Shown: positions 49,701 to 61,700 of the stretch, piece by piece
Layout of the letters: every line of letters starts with the position of its first letter
Position numbering within the stretch: the first letter of the stretch is position 1
Assembly (NCBI GenBank): GCA_020152595.1
Contig: JAIGNY010002236.1
Location: 1,273,501 to 1,337,500, forward strand
Direction of reading: 5' to 3'
Source of the DNA: Chiridota heheva
Lineage: Eukaryota; Echinodermata; Holothuroidea; Apodida; Chiridotidae
DNA: 64,000 nt
Program-made: the position numbers and the translations under genes
The notes under the pieces: generated by a model
Told to the model about the DNA's origin: nothing
The model's database searches: none
Seen by the model: only the letters and a program-made list of their open reading frames with translations

Positions 49701-52700
49701 TGTAAGTCTCTTTGAGTCCAGAAAATAAATTGTTTGGATCTTCATTCACAGTGCAAAGTCAATGTTCAGCACATTCCATTGAAAAGTTTCAACTAAGCCT
49801 TGACAACTTAGTCATGACAAGTTAGACTTGACAGATCTCATCCTAAAACATCCCTACCCGTCAATTTCTGCCCTTCCCCTTAGTTCCAATTAGTCCTAAA
49901 CTTGAATCACTTCTTCTTGAAACAGTAACCACATCACATACCTAATTTAATCAAAATCCAATAATCAGTTCTTGAAATATCTTGATGACAGACAAACTCA
50001 CCTTAAAATGACCCCACCCCTCCATTTGCAACCTTCCCCTGTTCCAATGTCTTAAATTTTAATCACTTCTTCCTTAAGAAGAAACAAAACCACACACAAA
50101 ATTTAATCCAAATCCAATTATTAGTTCTTGAGATATCTTTGATGACAAACAAACAAAGAAACAAACAGAGGCGACAACATAACCGCCGGCCAACTTCGTT
50201 GGTGGAGGTAATAACTGTTACATCTCAATGCAAATAATTACCTCCTCATGCTTTTTCTGGAGACCACATACATTGGCCAGAGCTCTCTTCCCTTCCAGGT
50301 GTTTGGGGTTGGCCTCCACAGCTGGCGTAAGGATACTGTCTGCCAAAGTGAGCTCTTTCAATTTGAGCAAAACCTGGACCTGTGTATACAAATATCAAAC
50401 CGCAAAACCAGCAGTCACTACACCATGCTCTTCTTCTTCAGAAATGTACATTCCACTAATAGTACATCATCATTCTTCTTCACAATTGTTCAGCATTTTC
50501 CATGTAAAACCATTTTCCATGTTTAAGTATTTTCCATATAAAAATCATTTTCCATGTTAAAGGATTTTCCATATAGAAGCATTTTCCATATGATTTCTAG
50601 TGCATATACACTGCAAGTGGCAGAATATCAAGTTGAGTCAGTGTGTAATCTATGGAAACAGGTGACTCTTTTGAATGAAGTTTTATGTCAAACGTAAACA
50701 GATGAGAGAATCATATATATTTTTGTATTGTTTCAACTATATGCAGGTAAAAATTTACCGCCTCATATTAAATTTTGAGATGTCAAAGACTCTTTGAAAT
50801 GAAATCCTTCAAAGTGATGACAATAAAAGAAAATTTTAGAATACCATCACAAGTCAAATTCTGTAGAATGTCAAGATTTCATTCTATTTAGACCAATTTA
50901 TATCACATGAACTTTATTGCAATTAAACAAATATTCCTGTGATTGTTCTTGTGGATGTATTGGAAAGATGACAATATACAAAATAAATTGGTGAAAATAC
51001 ATAGGTGATATCTTATTTCATTTAGGAATTATCATATTTCCAAGATTTCTGCAGTGTTCTTAAAAGTGATTGATGCAGTAAGTCTAATCCAATATTTATG
51101 TCATAGCTGCACTTCCAAGTATATTTTACATTACATATTTTACTTTTTCTTTGAAAATTAATTACTTCTTATAAGATTATCAAAATGGGGTCCAACATGC
51201 ACTTTACAAGAACATGCTTTGCCCATTTGTTTATGCACCTAATATTCTCATTTTGAAGAGAAAATATGAAAATTTATTACCATAGAAAAACATAAAACAA
51301 TTGTCTTTGCAACTACGGCATCACCCTGTATACATCACAGGTCACTTTTGAACACACTGTAATACACTGTAATATTTGCAATGCAATAGCTCCAAAACTG
51401 AATTATTTCTTTTTTCAACATGGGTCTTTAACTAATTAGTTTCTTTCATAGTACTTTATTTCAACTTACATACTGTACCCCTGTGTATACTTACATATTG
51501 TACCCTGTGTATACTTATACTTACATACTGTACCCCAGTGGATACTTACATACTGTGCCCCGGTGTATACTTACATACTGTACCCTGTGTATACTTACAT
51601 ACTGTACCCTGTGTATACTTATACTTACATACTGTACCCCAGTGGATACTTACATACTGTGCCCCGGTGTATACTTACATACTGTACCCTGTGTATACTT
51701 ACATACTGAACCCTGGTGTATACTACACACTGTACCCCGGTGTATACTTACATACTGTACTCCGGTGTATACTACACACTGTACCCCGGTGTATACTTAC
51801 ATATTGTACCCTGTGTATACTTATACTTACATACTGTACCCCAGTGGATACTTACATACTGTGCCCGGTGTATACTTACATACTGTACCCTGTGTATACT
51901 TACATACTGTACCCTGTGTATACTTATACTTACATACTGTACCCCAGTGGATACTTACATACTGTGCCCCGGTGTATACTTACATACTGTACCCTGTGTA
52001 TACTTACATACTGAACCCTGGTGTATACTACACACTGTACCCCGGTGTATACTTACATACTGTACCCCGGTGTATACTACACACTGTACCCCGGTGTATA
52101 CTTACATATTGTACCCTGTGTATACTTATACTTACATACTGTACCCCAGTGGATACTTACATACTGTGCCCCGGTGTATACTTACATACTGTACCCTGTG
52201 TATACTTACATACTGTACCCTGTGTATACTTATACTTACATACTGTACCCCAGTGGATACTTACATACTGTGCCCCGGTGTATACTTACATACTGTACCC
52301 TGTGTATACTTACATACTGAACCCTGTGTATACTTACATACTGTACCCTGTGTATACTTACATACTGTACCCTGTGTATACTTACATACTGTACCCCGAA
52401 GTATACTTACATACTGTACCCTGTGTATACTACATACTGTACCCCGGTGTACACTTACATACTGTACCCAGTGTACACTTACATACTGTACCCTGTGTAT
52501 ACTTACATACTGTACCCCGGTGTATACTTACATACTGTACCCTGGTGTATACTACACACTGTACCCCGGTGTATACTTACATACTGTACCCCGGTGTATA
52601 CTACACACTGTACCCCGGTGTGTACTTACATACTGTACCCCGGTGTATACTTACATACTGTACCCCGGTGTATACTTACATACTGTACCCCGGTGTATAC

Positions 52701-55700
52701 TTACATACTGTACCCCAGTGTATACTTACATACTGTACCCCGGTGTATACTTACATACTGTACCCTGTGTATACTTACATACTGTGCCCTGTGTATACTT
52801 ACATACTGTACCCTGTGTATACTTACATACTGTACCCTGTGTATACTTACATACTGTACCCCGGTGTACACTTACATACTGTACCCCAGTGTACACTTAC
52901 ATACTGTACCCTGTGTATACTACACACTGTACCCCGGTGTATACTTACATACTGTACCCCTGTGTATACTTACATACTGTACCGTATACTTACATACTGT
53001 ACCCTGTGTATACTTACATACTGTACCCCTGTAGATACTTACATTCTGTGCCCCGATGTATACTTACATACTGTACCCCGGTGTATACTTACATACTGTA
53101 CCCTGTGTATACTTACATACTGTACCCTGTGTATACTTACATACTGTACCCCTGTAGATACTTACATTCTGTGCCCCGATGTATACTTACATACTGTACC
53201 CCGGTGTATACTTACATACTGTAACCCGGTGTACACTTACATACTGTACCCTGTGTATACTTACATACTGTACCCTGGTGTATACTACACACTGTACTCC
53301 GGTGTATACTTACATACTGTACCCCGGTGTATACTTACATACTGTACCCTGGTGTATACTTACATACTGTACCCTGTGTATACTTACATACTGTACCCCT
53401 GTAGATACTTACATTCTGTGCCCCGATGTATACTTCATACTGTAACCCGGTGTATACTTATAACTGTACCCTGGTGTATACTTACATACTGTGCCCCTGT
53501 GTATACTTACATACTGTACCCTGGTGTATATTTACATACTATGCCCTGGTGTATACTTTATACATACTGTACCCTGTGTATACTTACATACTGTGCCCCT
53601 GTGTATACTTACATACTGTACCCTGGTGTATATTTACATACTATGCCCTGGTGTATACTTTATACATACTGTACCCCGATGTATACTTACACACTGTGCC
53701 GTGGTGTATACTACATACCGTACCCCGGTGTATACTTACATACTGTACCCCGATGTATACTTACATACTGTACCCCGGTGTATACTTACATACTGTACCC
53801 TGTGTATACTTACATACTGTACCCCAGTGTATACTTACATACTGTACCCGGTGTATACTTACATACTGTACCCGGTGTATACTTACATACTGTGCCTCGA
53901 TGTGTACTACATACTGTACCCTGGTGTATACTTACATACTGTACCCTGGTGTATACTTACATACTGTACCCTGTGTATACTTACATACTGTACCCCAGTG
54001 TACACTTACATACTGTACCCTGTGTGTACTTACATACTGTACCCCAGTGTATACTTACATACTGTACCCAGTGTATACTTACATACTGTACCCGGTGTAT
54101 ACTTACATACTGTGCCTCGATGTGTACTACATACTGTACCCCGGTGTATACTTACATACTGTACCCTGGTGTATACTTACATACTGTACCCCGGTGTATA
54201 CTTACATACTGTGCCTCGATGTGTACTACATACTGTACCCCGGTGTATACTTACACTGTGCCTTGATGTGTACTACATACTGTACCCCGGTGTATACTTA
54301 CATACTGTACCCTGGTGTATACTTACATACTGTACCCCGGTGTATACTTACATACTGTACAACAATGTCCATATTGTCAGGCTCGAGACCATATGCCTTT
54401 GCAAAAAATGACTTTGCCCTCGGCATCTGGCCTAAACCATAGTAAAATGCCCCCATATTCTGCAAATTCAGAGCTGTTGGCTCCATTTCCAAAATTCTGA
54501 ATAACAAACAAATAATAAGAAAGGTACACTTATACAATTCCTTTAAAGATGCAAGCAATATTTCTAGGGGTACCTATACATATTCTCTATTTTATTTGGT
54601 TGAAAGGCTTTGTGTCACACCATATGCAATTCCTCCCTTCAACCAGCAGATGTTCAACCCTTTAAATTTTGAGTAAAGTTTTTGAGTGTCCAGCCTGTGG
54701 TGGTGATTTGTTGATACTAAAAGAGAAAGATGGCATGATGAGGGTTATTAATGTCAGTCCCAGTTCTTTGAAATAATGTGCCATGTTTTTATTGAGAAGA
54801 CATTGATTGTTTGTAGTGGATAGCTTTTCATTGCAATACTTTTTTTCTGTCCTAAACTTCAGTCACTGAAAATCATCAAACTGACCAGTTTGTTTTGCTG
54901 TACTTTGATTGCACGAGGATATCTGATGAATTCAAGTTCAAAACTTCTTTATTATATTCAACTGCTCCCATTCAAATAATATTGGTGGAGATTTGAAAAA
55001 CAATAAGTTAACATCTTCACATAAAAAGATTGATGTTTCATGGTTGTTATATTACAAAATTTAAAATTTCCACTATTCATTAGAACACTGCCTAAAAATT
55101 AAAAATGATGTAAATTGGTCAATTTTTCACCAATTTTGATGAAAATATTTACTATTTTCATGTTTCGTAGCATATTCTCTTCCAGTAAAGCTCAAATAAA
55201 ATTCAGCTCAAGGTACAGTCCATATAGATATTTAATTTTCCCCAAAAGTTGTACTTGCAATTGGAAGAAGAATGAGTATATTATTACTGGAAACAATATC
55301 TATTGAAACAAGGAATTTAAGGAATTCCCAAATAGTACATGTATCTCTGTATGTTTGATTTGTATAGCAATGGATCATATAATATGTAGTGGTCTGCTGG
55401 TCTATTCATGCACGATGGGTAGTTTGATTATGAAAGAAAATGTCTAAAGGGAGCTTGTGCTTACTGAAGGTGTAACATGACAACATGGAGTCTTTAATAA
55501 AATTTCTAAAATCATGAAAAAATGCATATTTTTTAGCTATAACTACAAAATACACAATGATTTACACCTAACAAAATACAAGGATTAGAATTGAAGATAA
55601 CATCCTCTATGAGCCAAAAATTTAAAACCAGAGGTGTTAAAACAAAAACAAAAGTTTAAACATTTTAAAGGCCAAAAAGTAAAATTTGTGTTCAATTTTA

Positions 55701-58700
55701 TAACCTCAACCCAACACAAGGTGTTGGTTAAGATGAAAAATTGAAAAGTGATATTCATCAGGGCTGCCGAATGGCTTGTGGGGTTCGGGGTGCAAACTGA
55801 AAATCTGGACCCCATATTAAAAAATTATGAGGGGCAAAATTATGGGTCATTACCTAGAACTGTTCCAATTTTACACCATCTTCGCCATTGTCAAGCCTAA
55901 AATTTTGGAGGCCCGCTGTTTGAACAAGATGTGAATTTTTGGGCCTGCTCTTTGAACTCAACATTCCTTTTCTTGATTCTTATGGGCCCTTATGACCCAG
56001 GACCTAGGATCTTTATGACCCAGCCCTAGGACCCTTATGACCCCGGCCATACTGGACCCGGCGGTAATGGTAATATTCTCTAATAACCTCTTACTTGTTT
56101 TGTTTGAAGTGTCATTACAAGCCCTCTGAGATATTAATAGAAATCGAGAGCAATGCAAAAAATCATGATGAACAAATGCAAATTTGACAACAGAAGGGTT
56201 TTAATTTCTGGCAATTTTCATGAACCTTTGAAGTACAATGTTTTAAACAATAAACAACATATATTAATATTGCTACTTAATGTGACATGGGTCAAATACC
56301 TAGTACACAAAATGAATTAAACTCAACTAAATGCTTTCAAGATGTAATAAAAAGAATACAAAAACAATTTTTGTTCGTATGGGAGAGAAATTTGTATATC
56401 ATCACAGATATACAAAATGTCTTGGATGAATATGCTGCAGATTCACATGAATTTTTGCCATCTTTTGTAAGACAACCTTAAGTAAGGTGTGATTTCATCT
56501 CACATGGCAACTGCATCAAATGCAAATTTTGTCAATTTCATTCTGTAGCACACACTTACTTTAAATAGAAACTTTCTGCGAGTCTCAAGTTTCCCGTCTT
56601 CTTGTGAAGGTGAGCCAAATTCTTCATCGCTGTCATGTGATTTCTCTTCAGTGACAGGCATTTGTCAAAATGTTGCTGTGAGTGTTTCAAGTGACCTTCA
56701 AGGTAGACAAATTTCACAAATCAACACCTATTATATGTGAGGCATGTACAAGCTTTATTTCAACCAGTAAAATGCTACATCCTATCCCAAGCCATTAGGG
56801 GCCATACACTTGTGTCTTATTCCCAATGTCTATAAAAAATGTGGGTGAGAGTCAATAACTTTATCTGGATGGGACACCAGTTCATGACAACAATGCTGGC
56901 ATGTACTCATTAATGATAGACATTAACATAGCTCAAATACTTGATATTCCTCAGGTAGTCACATCCTTTCCTATTAACTTACCTCCTTTCCAATTGAATT
57001 ACCTCCTGTCCTTTTGACTCACCTCCTGTCCTATTGACTTACCTCCTGTCCTATTGACTTACCTCCTGTCCTATTGACTTACCTCCGGTCCTATTGACTT
57101 ACCTTGTGTCCTATTGACTTACCTCCTGTCCTATTGACTTACCTCCTGTCCTATTGACTTACCTCCGGTCCTATTGACTTACCTCCGGTCCTATTGACTT
57201 ACCTCCTGTCCTATTGACTTACCTCCTGTCCTATTGACTTACCTCCTGTCCTATTGACTTACCTCCTGTCCTATTGACTTACCTCCGGTCCTATTGACTT
57301 ACCTCCTGTCCTATTGACTTACCTCCTGTCCTATTGACTTACCTCCGGTCCTATTGACTTACCTTGTGTCCTATTGACTTACCTCCTGTCCTATTGACTT
57401 ACCTCCTGTCCTATTGACTTACCTCCGGTCCTATTGACTTACCTTGTGTCCTATTGACTTACCTCCTGTCCTATTGACTTACCTCCTGTCCTATTGACTT
57501 ACCTCCTGTCCTATTGACTTACCTCCTATCCTATTGATTTACCTCCTATCCTATTGATTTACCTCCTGTCCTATTGACTTACCTCCTGTCCTATTAACTT
57601 ACCTCCTATCCTGACTTACCTCCTGTCCTATTGACTTACCTCCTGTCCTATTGACTTACCTCCTATCCTGATTTACCTCCTGTCATATTGACTTACCTCC
57701 TGTCCTATTGACTTACCTCCTATCCTATTGATTTACCTCCTGTCCTATTGACTTACCTCCGGTCCTATTGACTTACCTCCTGTCCTATTAACTTACCTCC
57801 TGTCCTATTGACTTACCTCCTGTCCTATTGACTTACCTCCTGTCCTATTGACTTACCTCCTGTCCTATTGACTTATCCTCATGACAAAACAGTGTGATGT
57901 TAAAGGAATATTCCCATTAATTTTCATGTATATGATAAGAGGATTATTAAAGAAACAAATTGGCATAAAAACGATGTTGTAATTTTATTCCATTAAAATT
58001 AATCAATACCTTTCTTAAATTTCCCCAATGTGTTGATAACTGACCTGGCAGTTTAAACTGTGATGTCAGACTTGCAGACAATGTGCATGTATTTCTTTGA
58101 AAATGATTTACCTCTTTCTAAATTATTTAAAACATTTTTTAAAATTATTATTGAAATGGGGTATAACATGCATTTTACAAGAACATGCTTTACCCATCTA
58201 CTTATAAACCTTACTCTAAAAGAAAGGAAACAGATTTTTATTTTCTAGAAATACATAAATAATTTTCATTATAGAATATGTTAACATTCCTTATCACATG
58301 TCACTTTCATAAGAAGAATGAGAAAATGTTCCAACACTACTATCATAATATTGAACTATTACCATATGGAATCATTTTCATAAATTTTGTTTGCAACTAT
58401 TCATGTTTGTAAACATTATGAAATATGTTGTGAAGAAACAAATAAAAGTATTGACTTCAAGGAATATTCATATATTTAGAGGACTAAAATGAAACAATTT
58501 GATGTAAAATCCATTTAAGAGTTATTGCATTTCAAAGATTGCACAGTGTATTAAAAAGTGACTTCTCAGTGTACAGTGTGATGTCACAAAGGCAAATCCT
58601 AGACAATTTTGTGTATTTCTTTGAAAATTAATGGCTTTTCCTAAATTACTGGCAGCATTTTTAGCTTAACATCCCTTTAAGGGTTTTGAGCTTAAGCGAT

Positions 58701-61700
58701 GACTTTTGAAACTGATAAGAAATTATTCTAGGTCATTCTTGAAACTTTAAAACAAATAAAAATTTACTCACTGACAAATATTACATATATAAAGAAGTTG
58801 TTACATACATTTAGTATTTATTTGACACAAAACATGTCATTTTACCAGGGGCACTGACACCGAGGGGCATGGTGGAAGGGAGCATGCCCTCAATATTTTG
58901 TAAGCAGCACTTTCAAAAGAAGCCTTTTACCTATTCCACCGATGAGTAATTGTCAACATTGGTCTCCAGCCTCCCCAATCTCAAACCTATAGGCGGGATT
59001 GGACAAAAAGTGAGGGTAGGGGAAAATGCCCCCTTGCTCCTCTCTAATACCACCTATGCTCAAACCATATAAGTAGGAACCATGGGGCCAGCAGGCAAAA
59101 TTCCTCCACTTTTTCGGAAAAACTGACAAAAGTTCTTCTTTTTAAACTGAAAAGTGTCCCTCAATTACTGTCCAAGAAGCGCCCGAACTAGGCTATACCT
59201 ACCAACAAAAACAGGCTTATGCCTTCCCAAAATATATGTTGAGCAACTACATCATTGATGTTCTAAATTTATTTATTTATCTATTGAGATGGGTATAACA
59301 TACACTTTACAAGAAACATGCTTTGCCTGTTTGCTCATGAACCTTGCACTCAAAAGTAAAAAAAACAACATTTGTTTGTTTTATAGAAATAAATAAGAAT
59401 TGTCTTAGATTTGCCTTTTGTGACATCACACTTTACACTGTCACTTTTCAACACAATAGTACAATCTTTCAAATACAATAACTCCTAAACGGAAAAGATA
59501 TCAACATTAATGTCACATCAAATTGTTTCTTAAATTGTCCTCTATCATATATATGAAAATGAAAATTCATGAAAATATTCTTTTCATAGGTTTATCTTCC
59601 TTATATTGGATATCACTACTTTGTACTTTTGTTTGCCTGTTTCTTCCTCCCGTGTCTTTCTTGTTATCTTTATTGTGTATTTGTCTTGATAGTATTTCCC
59701 ACCTAATTCATTTTGATCTAAACTAGGAGATTGCTCTTTTGAAAGCTTCTTTGTAGTTTTCTTGGAATTCCCTCAACTTCTGAGAGTGTATATACAGCAG
59801 CCTGAGTATTCTATCTTTTTTCAATAAACACATCCAGCTTTTGTTCCTATGTCTTCCAATAAGTGCTATCTTTTGAACGTTGGTAAAGTTGGAGGTTGTG
59901 ATAGCGATGGTCAAGTAGTGCTAGAGAGATTTGATGATGTCAGAGGAGGAGTAAAGGATGAGAGGAGATAGATCTTTGAAAAGTTTATTTTGTATATTTT
60001 GTTATATACAGTACTGACCATAAGTATGTCCTGTGAAAAATTCAAAACAGTTGGAAACAAAATTTCATTGAAGTGAACTGAAAGCTATTCGAAAAAAGTT
60101 TCTAGACACGATATAGGGAAACCTGAAGGGAATGGAGCCCTGTACCTTTTGAATTTGTAAGTACTGATTGTAAGATTACAGCATCAGAATAAGATTATCT
60201 TTTTCAAATAATTTCGGTAGTGTAATTGAAAGAGTATTTATGTAGAAAATAGAGAAGTATGCCTTGTCACAAAGGTGTATACAAATTTGCATTGACAACC
60301 TTAAAGGAATATTCCCATGTTTTTTCATAACCTTTCATAAGAAAGAGAAATATTTTAGAAACAATTTAGTACAAAATTTCTACCAAGAGATATTCAAATT
60401 TTATGGTTTACAAAAATGCCAATAAACAAATAGGAAAAGGCTCAGTATGACATCACAGCAACACATTCTTTCACAAAGTTGATGTGTTTATTTAAAATCT
60501 ATCATCCCTTTTTAATAGTAAAACCTGCTAGAAAAATAAATTGATGAAAGTTAGGTATTTATATATATTGCCAAATATACCCTACTTCAATAACTTTTGG
60601 AAAATTAGATTTTAATGGTAAAGAAACAATCAATTAACGTTCAAAGAAATACATAATTATCTGCAATGGAATTGTCTCTATGACATCATTAAACACGAAT
60701 TCATCATACTGAACAAAAACTTTAAAATGCAATTGAGAAATCTTTAAAAATCCACAACTCCTGAACGGAATATGATATCAACCTGATTTTTGTACCAAAT
60801 TGGCTCCAAAAGTATGCTCTTTCAAATAAAATTTACACAAAAAAAACCATGAGAATATTCCTTTAAATTAAAGACAACATGTCAAATGGTCAATTCTAAT
60901 CTAATTTGTTTATACTTTGGTTTTTGCTGCTACAAGTTCTTAAATAGATTTGATAAATTGTCGGTGATGAAGATCCACAGGGGTTTAAACCTCTGACCTC
61001 TGGCATGCCAAACTGATGCTATGACCACTGGACCATGGAGGTCATTTAAGAAAATAATAATTGTAAAAGTTATTGGTAATTAATTCTGTAATTTTTTTTT
61101 GTTTGGATTCCAAATACCAAAATGGAAAAATATTCATGCATGCCTGAACTTTGAGTACATACATGTACATACCTCTATTCATTAGAAATACCCCATAATT
61201 ATTATGTACATACCTCTATCCATTAGAAATACCCCATAATTGTTATGTACATACCTCTATTTATTAGAATTATCCCATAATTATTATGTACATACCTCTA
61301 TTCATTAGAAATAGCCCATGATTATTATGTACATACCTCTATTCATTAGAAATACCCCATAATTAGTATGTACATACCTTTATTCATTAGAAATACCTCA
61401 TAATTATTATGTACATACTTCTATTCATTAGAAATACCCTTTAATTTTCATGTACATACCTCTATTCATTAGAAATGCCCCATAACTATTATGTACATAC
61501 CTCTATTCATTAAAACCCATAATTATTATGCACATACCTCTATTCATCAGAAATACCCCATAATTATTATGTACATACCTTTATTCATTAGAAATACTCA
61601 TAATTATTATGTACATACCTCTATTCATTAGAAATACCCCATAATTTTCATGTACATACCTCTATTCAATAGAAATACCTTATAACTATTATGTACATAC

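Noticed and set aside
49358..49705. 112- and 69-codon open frames on opposite strands
   Set aside because: Both lie inside a TIR-bounded interspersed element and show no recognisable protein family.
51483..54266. 927-codon open frame on the + strand (and several shorter overlapping frames)
   Set aside because: It is a pure translation of the 24/25-bp donor-derived minisatellite, is open in several frames at once, is antisense to a supported gene and has no non-repeat domain.
57870..57920. Microexon giving rise to the 20-bp donor array
   Set aside because: Phases of the flanking exons join directly into continuous TPR sequence without it, and no convincing acceptor or coding signal is visible; kept only as a question in the findings.
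60968..61042. Functional tRNA gene
   Set aside because: A and B box-like motifs are present but no proper anticodon loop or paired acceptor stem, so it is listed only as tRNA-like with low confidence.
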